From contig JANBPT010001348.1 in NCBI GenBank assembly GCA_027575765.1, forward strand, positions 1 to 10,304: a stretch of 10,304 nucleotides of DNA. The letters are read 5' to 3'. Below, piece by piece: positions 1 through 8,989 of the stretch. Below the pieces are notes generated by a model. The model was not told where the DNA came from. It made no database searches and saw nothing but the letters and a program-made list of their open reading frames with translations. The stretch comes from Tieghemiomyces parasiticus. Taxonomy: Eukaryota > Kickxellomycota > Dimargaritomycetes > Dimargaritales > Dimargaritaceae. Both the position numbers and the translations under genes were made by a program. Numbering within the stretch: position 1 is the stretch's first letter; every line of letters starts with the position of its first letter.

Positions 1-392
1 ACCTGTGGTCTGGCTAGCACTCTATCGATACCGCCCCGCACACGTCACAGGCGTGGTAATCTTGCACGCTGACCGACCGGGCTCCACCGTAGGAATCTCC
101 GCCCTGGCGACGTACATGTTGATTACGTATGCCATCAAGGCAGGGCTACTAACGGTGCGGGTGTCTGGCCGTATGTTATTGCGACGTGGGAAGTGCTTCA
201 GCCCTGCGCCCACGGCCATGACGCCGCCGGACTGAGTGTCTATTTCCTAGCCGTTAAGATGGTCAGGTCATCCGCCTAACGTCAGGGGATTCCCATCCGC
301 TCGAGTCGTTGCCGGGCATCTCGAGTCTGGTTTTCTGCACCGACCCCGCCACAACGGTCACGTTTGCCGGTCGAGCAAGGTGGGCTAGTCCA

Positions 393-401
393 CCCCCCCC
401 C
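393..401. repeat. C9 homopolymer tract
   Basis: Nine consecutive C residues, followed after one base by a further CCCC. The complementary strand therefore reads G4-N-G9 and is strongly G-rich. It lies in non-coding DNA and is one of six such C/G tracts of 8-10 bases in the window. Confidence 0.95.
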
Positions 402-947
402 ACCCCACACGGCTCCTGGTGGGCGGATTAAGCCTCCCAGGGGCTGTCAGGTGAATACTGTACAAGGATCATCTGAGAGAAGGGTTAAGGCGAGGGCAGC
501 GGACCAGTCCACCAATCATTGCCTGGTAAGCACTTCAGCTTAACCTGACAGGTCGCAACCGCCCTCCACCTTCCAGTCGGTTGCCCTGGGCCCGTAAACA
601 CACCGGACTTTTAAGCTGGCGGCGGGTGAGGATAAACGCTGCCGATAGAAGCCGAAATCCCCGATAAAGCTATCAAGACCGCAAGACTGGTTATGTCAGG
701 GCGGTTTTCCCGGTTCCCATCGTCGGAGTACGGAGGGGGGTTGCTGCGGGCCACGCGGCCCGGCGCCCAGCGGTGCAAGTTTCCGCCAGTCATGTGCAGC
801 TTCACCTTGCCCACGAATCCGCCTATCCATACTGGCCAGTAAAGAAGGACGGCGACCGCAGCTAAGTGGTGCGCATCAATTATTTGCCGCTGTCGTCCTT
901 AAATCCGTCTGACTAATCTAATCGGCGCTGTGCTCAGAGACGAGCTG

Positions 948-957
948 CCCCCCCCCC
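948..957. repeat. C10 homopolymer tract
   Basis: Ten consecutive C residues in gene-free DNA. Tracts of this kind slip easily in replication and sequencing, so the exact length should be treated as approximate. Confidence 0.95.
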
Positions 958-2086
958 TGTGGGCTCCAGACCAATTTCGAGTCGTGAAGACGCTAGCTAA
1001 CCCAGCAGGAACAACCGAGACACCCCCTACCATCCGACACGCGGGGCTTCAGATTTGCTAGCTACAGGCTGAACCCCACACTGCCAGCAGCTTCCACCGC
1101 AGAATTCCCCGTCCGTGGATCCACTGTGGTCCGCCATTTTACTAAAGATAGACAGTGTCTCGATTTCCGCCTCGGACAAATGGGCATCATCTACGTTGGC
1201 GGGGGGAGAGTTAGTTTGGGATGCGCGGCTGAGGTGAGCTATAATAAGGCAGGCGCCGCGCCTGGATATCAGAAGCTAGGTGGGGTGAGGAGCAGCCATA
1301 GCGTTAATGCGTCATGGTAACTGGGACCGGCAGCCATAGATTGCGTCTCTCCGGCGGAAGCTGAAGTGGAGAAAGTCACTGCCAGGATAGGAGACGAACA
1401 CGGAGAGGCGAACCTGTGAGGTTAGCTGCGCAATCCTGCTATGCTCAAGGCAGAAGAGCGCCAAGATCCTATCGTCCCTTCCCCTCCAGGCCGATCGACA
1501 GACGGCCCGTAGCAATTAGGAGCCAGCGGAGTGTGGTTTTGGCGCTGATCGGCATGTCGCTATACACGACAAGTGGCGGTTTCGTAGGGTCGTGCTTGTA
1601 CCGCACAGATGGAAGAGAATAGACAAGCGCAACCGAGCAGATTGGCCGTTCTACTCTGATTACAGGCGACTAGACATCTCGAGTGAGTACAGCTACAACG
1701 TCCCCCAGAGGTAGGGGGCATGCATACTACAATCTTTGGATAATTTCACCGCCGTCTCCTTACGCTCCGGTCCGTCCCCTCCCCTTTTAATGTCCTGAGA
1801 GCAGGCTGCCTACGTACTAAGGTGATACAGTGTGGCCTGGCTTCGACTCGCCCAGGGTGGCTCCCCCTTAGCCATGTCGAAAGTATACCACAGAGCCTTG
1901 GTGAGCTCACTACTAAGCCTCGTCGAATGGCGACAGATTAATCACACTGCTCCGAACGCAGCAGCTGAACAGTTATCAAAGTACCACTCCAAACACCAAG
2001 GAAATTATACCCGGCACCTGACTTGCGACCCTATCCTTATTGTAGCCAGTAATTACATAGTTCGACCCCATCAATTTACTCTACCT

Positions 2087-2095
2087 GGGGGGGGG
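2087..2095. repeat. G9 homopolymer tract
   Basis: Nine consecutive G residues in gene-free DNA, about 780 bp upstream of the kinase start codon. This is the only intergenic C/G tract left of the kinase gene with G rather than C on the + strand. Confidence 0.95.
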
Positions 2096-2500
2096 TAATC
2101 AGGTCGTTTGGCACGTGTGCTTCGTTAGTCTTCGTCAGCTCGTCCGTGCTCTACCTGGCCTTCCGTTACCTGGAAGCTTTAACGTACTTAACCAAGGAAG
2201 CTCGGTGTGCCTACAGGGCTAGTGGCGTTGGGAGGACATGTTGCGCGACTGTATACGACGCTTGCGGTTGCAGCTTCGACCAGCTTGAACGTGCTATGCG
2301 ACCGGCCACCCACCCTGCTTCTCTGATCAGGGCAAGGTTAACTACCCAGCAGTGTCAAGTGAACGGGGAGGATGGCTGGGCTCCACTAGCCTCTGCGTCA
2401 GCCAAATCGGTATTTTCGGGGATCTTGAAAAGGGGGACTCAGTTCCACTCGAAGTACCGGACACCCGTCACGCCCCAGCGTCATCCCTTAATGGTTCCTG

Positions 2501-2516
2501 TATATATTTTTTTTAT
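2501..2516 (+). promoter_or_regulatory. TATA-like / poly-T element upstream of MPS1
   Basis: A TATATA core runs directly into eight T residues (2507-2514) and ATA. It is the most AT-rich spot in the 2.8 kb before the kinase gene and lies about 360 bp 5' of its ATG. A TATA box or a poly(dA:dT) nucleosome-excluding element are both reasonable readings for a fungal promoter. The distance implies a long leader if it acts as a TATA box. The role is inferred from composition and position only. Confidence 0.35.
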
Positions 2517-2679
2517 ACTATTAGCAAATTCACACTCCGAGGGTGTCCCGCCCCTGCGGCACTCCATCTCACACGGGCACGCGGCCGGTTGCCATTTCGG
2601 GCGATCCGTTTCGGCAACAACGCCATCTTCATCTCGTCGTCTACCGACAATTTCATGCATGCGGACATTGCTCCCGATT

Positions 2680-2869
2680 TCATTTTACAACTTTCTCACC
2701 CTTCCTCCGCCTCGCCCGCCTCCCATCGACCCCACCCTGCCAACCTAGCCACCACCTCAAACCAGTTGAACCATAATATCGTCCAACCGCCGCATCCCTC
2801 GCCCAACCTCTTCCCGCGTGGATCACCCCACTCACCCTCTCTAGTTGACGCTTGACATCCCGCAGCGCC
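2680..2869 (+). promoter_or_regulatory. Pyrimidine-rich leader of the MPS1 gene
   Basis: From about 2680 to the start codon the + strand becomes strongly C/T-rich, with repeated CCTCC, CGCC and CTCACCC stretches, unlike the mixed sequence before 2480. Such CT-rich stretches are common just upstream of, and around, transcription starts of fungal genes. No intron is required to reach the ATG at 2870, which has a good context (GCC before, G after). Confidence 0.4.
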
Positions 2870-5060
2870 ATGGCCGACCCCGCTTCACTGGCTACTCCTG
2901 TGGCTGCTCGGCCGGTGGATAGTCGTACCGCCCCTAACGCCACCACCACCACACACAAGTCCGGTCGGTGGAAACGTGGCCGCATCGGTTTGGGGCCACC
3001 GGTGCGAACCATGACCATTGGCGACCACACCGACACCAACCCTGAGGACGCTGATGAGGCTCTGGGCCTCACCCGCACCGAATCCGACGACCTTGGCTTG
3101 GATCTCCGTCTGGACGAACCGATCTCCGCGCCCGTCCGGCGGCCTGCGGTATCCCCAGTATCGGACCTCCGCCATCAACTCAATGCCGTAGTCGTCCGGA
3201 ATCCATCATTGACGGCCATTGAGGATACCAGCGTCCCGGCCGCCACGCGTCGCGGCGTCACCTTCCAGCCCTCATCCATTAGCCCGGTTCCCGCAGCCCC
3301 GTCGCCGCCAGCGGCGGCCATCTACCACACCCCTCACACCGCCGGCGGACCTGCGACTGATCTATCCGATCGGCCTCCGGTATATGGGGCCACCGCTATC
3401 ACTCCCAAGTCCGTGGGGGCCACCTCGCCAGCGCCGCCCACCCCACCTCCCGCACCCGTCGTCCGACCCGTACCCCCGGCCCCCGTCTCGCCCCGGTCGC
3501 CTCCACCAGCCCGGCCACCCGTCCTACCCCCGCCCGCGGACCGTCGCTACGTTCATGTCAACGGTCGACCCTACACTCGTTTGGAGGTGATTGGCCGCGG
3601 AGGCAGCAGTAAGGTGTACAAAGTCATGAGCGCCGACAACCGACTGTACGCCATTAAAAAGGTGGCCCTGGCCAAGGCCGATCCCATCACCGTCCAGGGC
3701 TACATTAACGAGATTGAACTCCTGAAACGACTGCACCGTTCGGACCACATCATCCGGCTGATCGACGCCGAGGTGAATTTCGAACGCGGCTCTATCCTTA
3801 TTGTAAGTGACTCGACACCTCCCTGATCTTTGGCTTCAGCTTTTCAGGACGCCGTGGTACATTCCACGCTATCACCACGTAGCGTGCTAACCTCACCTCG
3901 TATTCCCCCCTCGACGCGCCTGTCCCTTCAGATTCTCGAGTGCGGTGAGATTGACCTGGCTCACATCCTATTGAAACACCAGGATAAGCCCCTCAACCTC
4001 AATTTTGTCCGTATGTACTGGGAGCAGATGCTCGAAGCCGTCCACGCCATTCACGAGCAAAAGATTGTCCACTCCGATCTCAAGCCCGCTAATTTCCTCC
4101 TGGTTGCGGGGTCCCTTAAGCTAATCGACTTTGGTATCGCCAAGACCATCGCCAACGATACCACAAACATCCACCGTGAGCACCAGGTGAGTCCACGGGC
4201 AAACCTAGTGGATGAGCTGCTTGGTCGCCTATTTCCCCCCTCGCCTTGATCTTTTCCAGGCGGCCCTTGCTTGGCCCCTCCTTTTTTTTTGCTTTGGGTG
4301 CACCACCTAACCTCCTCCCGTTCTTGGACTAACCCGCTGTTCTGCAACTTGCGTATTCCAATCCCATGCGCCCGCCTAGATCGGTACCGTCAACTACATG
4401 TCTCCGGAGGCCATTGAAGATACTAACGCGGCCCAACCTGGCGGCCGGCGGTGTATGAAGGTAAGTGGTCTAACAGCCCACCCCAGGGCACACGAGCGTT
4501 ATCCCTTGGCATGCTGATCGACTGTAACTTAATTCCGTGCCCATTTGCCTTATCTTGCTCTCCTTCCGTCTTTCCAGCTCGGTCGCCCCAGCGACGTGTG
4601 GTCTCTAGGTTGCATCTTGTACCAGATGGTGTACGGCCGCACGCCCTTCGCCCACCTCAAAAACATCTACACCAAGTTGCGGGCGATTCCCGACCCCAAC
4701 GTCACCATCAGTTTCCCAACCACGATGACGGCCAGAGAAGAAGCGGCCACGCTCACCATCCCCGCCGAACTTTTGGCGGTAGTACGGAGCTGTCTACAGC
4801 GGGACAGCCGAACCCGGCCGACCATCCCAGAACTCCTACAGCACCCTTTTCTGCGGCAGGCTAGTCTACTCACGGTCAGCCAGCGCGAACTGCTGCAGCA
4901 CCCGCCTCTGGACCCGGATAACCTCAAGTACGTTGTTCGGCAGGTTCTGCAGATCGTGACTGACAACCCCGACATGCTGCATCGTAACGGCGGTGCACGG
5001 GACCGCGACGTGGACCGGGTTGCAGCCGTCCTATGGCGGGCGTTTACCCAGCCACGTTGA
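2870..5060 (+). CDS. MPS1: Mps1/TTK/Mph1-type dual-specificity spindle-checkpoint kinase
   Basis: Spliced protein of 583 residues from exons 2870-3802, 3932-4186, 4380-4460 and 4578-5060. The family phosphorylates kinetochore targets such as the KNL1/Spc105 MELT motifs to start the spindle assembly checkpoint; in budding yeast it also serves spindle-pole duplication. Residues 1-237 are low-complexity: a basic patch at 31-38, an acidic stretch around 53-85 and a Pro-rich run around 195-227 with many SP/TP sites; no TPR is visible. The kinase domain spans about 236-516. It has the Mps1-type glycine loop GRGGSSKV (242-249), catalytic K263 in AIK and E281 in helix C. The hinge is LECGEIDL, with L313 at the gatekeeper position and C315 matching human C604. 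HSDLKPAN carries D360, and DFG carries D377. Activation-loop T388/T389 and P+1 T399 in [11 protein letters not shown] match human T675/T676 and T686. [14 protein letters not shown] and ECGxIDL separate Mps1 from other kinases. Residues 517-583 form an unassigned C-terminal tail. The start at 2870 is the first in-frame ATG and has a strong context. The protein is shorter than the roughly 680-860 residues of known relatives, mainly at the N terminus. Confidence 0.95.
3803..3931 (+). other. MPS1 intron 1 (129 bp, phase 0)
   Basis: The donor is GTAAGT at 3803, the branch site is TGCTAAC at 3885-3891 (likely branch A at 3890), and the acceptor is CCCTTCAG ending at 3931. Splicing joins ...SILI to ILECGEIDL, restoring the Mps1 hinge exactly. 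The reading frame has a TGA inside the intron, so retention truncates the protein before the catalytic loop. An alternative AG at about 3846-3847 lies upstream of the branch site and would insert 28 residues into the hinge, so I reject it. Confidence 0.9.
4187..4379 (+). other. MPS1 intron 2 (193 bp, phase 0)
   Basis: The donor is CAG|GTGAGT at 4187, the branch site is ACTAAC around 4328-4333 (a second CTAAC lies near 4308), and the acceptor is GCCTAG ending at 4379. Splicing joins ...NIHREHQ to [12 protein letters not shown] within the activation segment, as expected for TTK/Mps1. The intron contains a T9 tract at 4282-4290 upstream of both branch candidates. It is the longest of the three introns. 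Confidence 0.9.
4461..4577 (+). other. MPS1 intron 3 (117 bp, phase 0)
   Basis: The donor is AAG|GTAAGT at 4461 and the acceptor is GTCTTTCCAG ending at 4577. The branch site is less canonical: TGTAAC at about 4523-4528, or CTGAT near 4514. Splicing joins ...GGRRCMK to [12 protein letters not shown], which aligns with the linker before the conserved [11 protein letters not shown] of Mps1 kinases. An in-frame TGA inside the intron means retention would truncate the C-lobe. Confidence 0.88.
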
Positions 5061-6066
5061 ATCCCCCCTCGGCCCGCCACCCCGTTCCAATCGTCGGCCC
5101 TCACTTGTACTTTACACTCGCCCCTTCCGGTCGCCGGGAACTTAACTCTTTTCAAGGCGCACCCTCCACTTATCATTTATATATATACAGTACCTCATCT
5201 AATGCCCCGTTTTAGTGCCTCCTCGTAGTGATACCGTTATTGTCCCCAGGACTGTCCGTTATTAAATTGGTGTTAATGTGGTATGGCCAGAGCCCTAGGT
5301 CCGACATGCCACGGGCAATCCAACAGCCACCTGGGCCAGTTCCGTAAAACGAGTTGCCAGGTGGTTTACCCGGCGACCTTTGCAACACCAGGCTCGCCGT
5401 TGAAGGACTGTGCGACCCATTCATTGAGAAGGTCAGTAGTTGGGAGCCCGTTCCGATGGGGTTCTTCGGCCGATTGGACTCCGCTTCCGGTATACCTGTG
5501 CTTCGAATGAGGGCCTTTGGACAGGCCCACTGTCGCTTCTTTTTTTTTATTTTCCCTCTGATGGGCCGCCATCAATCCTGGATGTTCCCGACCATAGGTG
5601 GACCCGCAGCTGTTCCGCTTGGATCACTTAGACCTCCCACTATGCATACTGTACCCCGACCACCACCTGTTGCAGAGGAGCGAATGCAGGCTGCCTTTCG
5701 GTGCGTCGGCTATCCTACGGAGGGACTGGCCGTACACGTCCAATTCACCCGTAGTGCCGCCACAGCTTGTAAACTGCCTTTCGGTGTATCTGGTTTCCAC
5801 ATCAAAGGATCGGACGCTAGGCAGGTAGGGCGCCGTCATTCCCCCTGTCGAGGTACGGGGCCAGCAGCTAGGGACCAGGCTGGAGCCACGGTTGAACGTG
5901 GATAAAGACCCTCGAGGCCCTGGCTTGGCGTTGGTGGTAGGGGCAGGGTGGCGGGCAGCATCGCGCACAATAGCGCTCAGCGTGACAATAGCCCGCCCGG
6001 ATGCCAAAGCCTCATGTGGATTACCGAATTCGATAACATATCGCTAACGGGCCAGTTTGTCGTTCA
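5061..6066. other. Intergenic region between MPS1 and the DIL/ankyrin gene
   Basis: No supported gene. The first 150 bases are the probable 3' untranslated region of the kinase gene. The rest, about 5220-6060, has several overlapping short open frames on both strands (the longest about 180 codons at 5354-5905 from a TTG). These have no recognisable domain and no initiating ATG in a good context. A T9 tract lies at 5540-5548, and a 13-base word occurs twice, at 5691-5703 and 5774-5786. I see no RNA gene or transposon end. Confidence 0.55.
5171..5270 (+). terminator. Candidate 3'-end / poly(A) region of MPS1
   Basis: A TTTATATATATAC stretch near 5176-5187, about 120 bases after the stop, resembles the UA-rich efficiency element of fungal 3'-end formation. 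TTATTAAATTGG follows about 75-80 bases later and is the nearest A-rich positioning-type sequence. There is no exact AATAAA. The assignment rests on position and composition only. Confidence 0.4.
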
Positions 6067-6226
6067 GCAACCCTCCCCATCCGTACCTACTCTATCGCAC
6101 CGGCGAATAGCCCATGTTCCTCCCCTCTCACCCACTTGCCCTTCCGTATCCTCACCTGTCTACTGCCGTTACACCATTCCATTTACCAAGGGCACCGGCA
6201 ATCTCCTCCGTCCCTTTGCCATACCC
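6067..6226 (+). promoter_or_regulatory. Pyrimidine-rich leader of the DIL/ankyrin gene
   Basis: The 160 bases before the ATG at 6227 are dominated by C and T, the same pattern as before the kinase gene and before the SH3 gene. This composition makes it more likely that the stretch is 5' untranslated or core-promoter DNA than coding, even though the frame stays open upstream. No clear TATA box is visible. Confidence 0.4.
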
Positions 6227-8758
6227 ATGTCCTCACCGGCCGGTCTACCAGGTGACAAGGGTACGTCCCGGCCCCGCACCCCGCCGGAAGCTTTGCGCCT
6301 GCCCACCGACGAGACTCTAGGCCAGACCGATGTGTCCCAGCTGTCTGTTCCCACCTCGCCGACCAGCCACTTTCTTAGCCTGCTCACCACTGGGCTCATC
6401 GATGACGAGCAGGCCATCCTCACCGACAAGACGCTCACCCGTGCCGAAAAAGCCGACCGCGTTAATGCGCTCTTCGCCCGCGCCTGCGCCGATGGCCAGG
6501 TCGACCGGGTCCGACACCTATGGGAGACGGTGGGCCAGTCAGTCATCGACCCCAACGCTCCGGACGACGATGGCACCACTCCGCTCATCAATGCGGCCTG
6601 TTTTGGCCACGCCGCCGTCGCTGACTTCCTCCTCGGTTTGGATTGCAAGGTCGATGCCGCCGACCGGTTCGGATGGACAGCGCTCATGTGGGCTACCAAC
6701 AACCACCACGACGCCCTGGTCCGCCTGCTTTTGGACGCCGGGGCCGACGCCGCAGCGCGGTCCACGGGCGGTCGCACGGCCCTAGACATGGTGCAGCGTG
6801 GCTACACGGCCGACACCACCCAGACCCAGCGCGTGTACGAGATGATTCGCGCCTCGGAGTCCCACGCCCCATCACGCCGGATCAGCGAGACCTCCGAACC
6901 CACCTCGCCGCTCCCGCCGTCCACCCCGCAGTCCGACAGTCTTCGTGATGGCGAAGCAGGCAGCAGCGCCGGGCCAGAGGAGGGGGCCCTACTTTACCGT
7001 GGGCCCGGCACAGACGGGGAATTCGACTGGACGCAGTGCCAGCCCGACCAAATGTACGTTCTGGCCCCGACGGCCCTGCCCCTCTTCCTGGACGCAGTTG
7101 TGACCCGGGCCGACCCCGCGCGACGCCATGACGCCAACCCCTACGCCAAATTCGTTCCCGCCAACCTGCTCTTCCTGGCGGCCCGTTATGCCTGCTACTT
7201 TAGCACCCCGGATTTTCTGGCCACCGTATTGGCGGGCGCCCTGAGCGCCATGGACCGACGGGCTCGGGATCGGCCCGGGGACACCGCGCTACAGGCCTTC
7301 TGGCTCGCTAACGGCACCCTCCTGCTTTACTATCTCAAACGGGACCCCGGACTGGCGGTGGCAAGTGTGGAGGCCCAAGGTGCCCTGGCCGAACTACTCC
7401 AAACGCTGTACACGACCATGGTACGTAGCGCTGCTGCCGCGCTGGACGCGGTCCTGGCGCCGGCCCTGCTCGATTTTGAGGCCATCCCTGACCTTCTCTC
7501 CACCCTGCGCTTCGAGCCCCGACCGCCGGCCGGCCGTTTTGGCATCCCCTACGCGGGCCAGCCGCTCCCTTCGCCGGCCACACCGCGCCGCAGTCTGTTC
7601 GGCTTCACCCGGGCGGCACCCGAACCTCCGCCGCCAGTGGAACTTCCGAGCCTACGTCGGTCCGCGTCACTTGCCGCCCGGCGCCAGAGCGTGCTAGTCA
7701 GCCGCGGCGCGCCGCCGCCACCCAGCGGGGAGCCGTTAAACCCACGCCACGTGACCCGCATCCTCTCTGCCACCCTGGCCGTGGTACGTACCTGCGGCCT
7801 GCACCCGAGCTTCGCCCTTTCAGCCCTGGCCCAGCTCTTCCATCACCTGGGTGCCGCCCTCTTTAACGCCATCCTGCTCAACCCGGCCTACTGCAGCCGG
7901 ACCCGCGCGCTGGTGGTCCGGATGAACCTGACGCCCATCGAGGATTGGACGCGCCGCCGGCGGCTGCCGGTAGCCGCCCTCAACGACCGCCACCTCGGCC
8001 CCGTGATCCAGCTGCTCCAGCTCCTACAGTGCTACTCTGGCCTGCAGGACCTCCCGGCATTCATCGAGCTCACATCCAAACTGGATAGGCTTAACCCGCT
8101 GCACTACCGCCTAGTGGCCGAGGGCTACACATATGAGGTGGGCGAAACGTCCGTGTCCCAGGATGTGCACGAGTACATTTGCAAAGTGGCCGAGGACGTG
8201 GAGGAACTGCAACGCCGGCCCGCTGAGCCCCTCGCGTCTTCGTCCCCATCGGAGGATGGTCGGCGGCGGCCACTGCAGCCACCCGGTGCCCGGCTATCGT
8301 CCCCGACGCTCCGGCCGGGCTCACCCCACCCACGTCGGTCCTTCCAGTCCGACGGGTCACCCGAGGGTCGACCGCGATCCCCGACTTCCACGGGGTTCGG
8401 TATCACCCTTTCCTCCGCCCCGTCACGCCGTGCTTTCGACGCCACCAGCCCCGAGCGGGTGACAGCGGCTGCGACCCCGCCGGCTACCCCGGGCGCTTCA
8501 CGCATCTACCGGTCCCACCACGCCCTGTTTCGGCCCGCCCATCTCTATCAGCACACAGCGACCATGACGGACTTTATCGACCCCGACTACGCGCCGCCCT
8601 TCGCCATCCCCACACCTGCCGAACTGGAGGCGTGGTGGCAGAGTGGGGGCGCGCCCGGGGAAGACGGGGAGGTCGCGGCACTACCTGACCATCCGCAGGG
8701 CATCGTGCCGATCGTACCCGAGGAGTACCTACGCGAACTGGATCAATTGATTCCGTAA
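6227..8758 (+). CDS. Ankyrin-repeat and Dilute (DIL) domain protein
   Basis: Intronless, 843 residues. The architecture matches the fungal DIL/ANK family (the class V myosin cargo-binding-like type), whose cellular role is not well defined; binding of cargo or a partner protein is inferred from the domains. Residues 1-75 are Ser/Thr/Pro-rich. Three ankyrin repeats follow at about 78-113, 112-145 and 145-177, with TTPLINAACFGHA and WTALMWATNNH as the clearest, and a degenerate fourth (RTALDMV). Residues about 190-265 form a linker. The DIL region runs about 270-650. Its first half has NPYAKFVPANLLFLAARYA, and its second half has LFHHLGAALFN, C556SRTR and MNLTPIEDW. It ends near LDRLNPLHYRLV, as DIL domains do. 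A Pro/basic insertion splits it at 440-505. A Ser/Pro tail at 655-770 is followed by a C terminus (780-843) with PPFAIPTPAELEAWW and VPEEYLRELD. There is no motor, signal peptide or membrane segment. The start is the only in-frame ATG close to the first domain, but its context is weak (C at -3). The frame is open back to 5948, with another ATG at 6014. Confidence 0.9.
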   Translation: MSSPAGLPGDKGTSRPRTPPEALRLPTDETLGQTDVSQLSVPTSPTSHFLSLLTTGLIDDEQAILTDKTLTRAEKADRVNALFARACADGQVDRVRHLWETVGQSVIDPNAPDDDGTTPLINAACFGHAAVADFLLGLDCKVDAADRFGWTALMWATNNHHDALVRLLLDAGADAAARSTGGRTALDMVQRGYTADTTQTQRVYEMIRASESHAPSRRISETSEPTSPLPPSTPQSDSLRDGEAGSSAGPEEGALLYRGPGTDGEFDWTQCQPDQMYVLAPTALPLFLDAVVTRADPARRHDANPYAKFVPANLLFLAARYACYFSTPDFLATVLAGALSAMDRRARDRPGDTALQAFWLANGTLLLYYLKRDPGLAVASVEAQGALAELLQTLYTTMVRSAAAALDAVLAPALLDFEAIPDLLSTLRFEPRPPAGRFGIPYAGQPLPSPATPRRSLFGFTRAAPEPPPPVELPSLRRSASLAARRQSVLVSRGAPPPPSGEPLNPRHVTRILSATLAVVRTCGLHPSFALSALAQLFHHLGAALFNAILLNPAYCSRTRALVVRMNLTPIEDWTRRRRLPVAALNDRHLGPVIQLLQLLQCYSGLQDLPAFIELTSKLDRLNPLHYRLVAEGYTYEVGETSVSQDVHEYICKVAEDVEELQRRPAEPLASSSPSEDGRRRPLQPPGARLSSPTLRPGSPHPRRSFQSDGSPEGRPRSPTSTGFGITLSSAPSRRAFDATSPERVTAAATPPATPGASRIYRSHHALFRPAHLYQHTATMTDFIDPDYAPPFAIPTPAELEAWWQSGGAPGEDGEVAALPDHPQGIVPIVPEEYLRELDQLIP

Positions 8759-8955
8759 GACACGTCTGCTGGCTGGGCGGGGTGACCCGGGCGTCAGCGG
8801 TACGATTTGACCAGTCCCGGTTGCCAAGTGCAGATAGCGGCGATCATGGCCCCGCCCGACATTATGCCGCCTGCATGGACCCGGAAAACGAGGAGAAGGG
8901 AGGCACGCAGTAGCCAGGGCCGCCTGATCTGGCCAATCTAGAGCTTTCGGGGAGA

Positions 8956-8963
8956 GGGGGGGG
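8956..8963. repeat. G8 homopolymer tract
   Basis: Eight consecutive G residues about 200 bases after the DIL/ankyrin stop codon, inside a GGGGAGAG-G8 purine stretch. It lies in the loop of a 9-bp inverted repeat (arms 8926-8934 and 8966-8974). Confidence 0.95.
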
Positions 8964-8989
8964 TCGGCCAGATCTTACATGCCGCTGGA

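Larger units (their letters stand above)
1..2490. other. Long gene-free stretch upstream of the kinase gene
   Basis: I find no gene here that I can support. Open frames are short on both strands, mostly under 90 codons, none resembles a family I know, and they lack the GC-ending codon bias of the two real genes downstream. The base composition is mixed and less GC-rich than the coding regions. I checked for tRNA A- and B-box patterns with foldable arms on both strands and found none. The only non-random items are a C9 run at 393-401, a C10 run at 948-957 and a G9 run at 2087-2095. A 5-bp stem at 1702-1718 is weak. The stretch could contain the 3' end of an upstream neighbour's untranslated region or unrecognised regulatory DNA, but no sequence signal shows either. 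Confidence 0.6.

Noticed and set aside
1702..1718. CCCCC-7-GGGGG stem
   Set aside because: The stem has only five pairs and does not extend, so it is expected by chance.
2059..2068. tRNA B-box-like GTTCGACCCC
   Set aside because: The flanking bases do not form a T arm, and no A box or acceptor stem lies at the right spacing.
2146..2748. 200-codon open frame on the + strand from a GTG
   Set aside because: It has no ATG start and no recognisable domain, lacks GC-ending codon bias, and runs into the TATA/poly-T element and CT-rich leader of MPS1.
3847..3931. Alternative exon 2 beginning after the AG at about 3847 (TTTTCAG)
   Set aside because: It lies upstream of the canonical TGCTAAC branch site and would insert 28 non-conserved residues into the kinase hinge.
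5691..5786. Direct repeat of a 13-base word (CTGCCTTTCGGTG) 83 bases apart
   Set aside because: Flanks do not match, and about one 13-base coincidence is expected in a window of this size.
5354..5905. 183-codon open frame in the MPS1-DIL intergenic region, with overlapping frames at 5598-5828 (+) and 5624-6007 (-)
   Set aside because: Several frames are open at once, starts are non-ATG or poor, a poly-T run is translated as a Phe stretch, and no domain is visible. This fits chance openness better than a gene, although a relic cannot be excluded.
8926..8974. 9-bp inverted repeat (GATCTGGCC / GGCCAGATC) with a 31-base loop after the DIL/ankyrin gene
   Set aside because: With a loop this long, one or two such pairs are expected by chance, and the arms do not extend.
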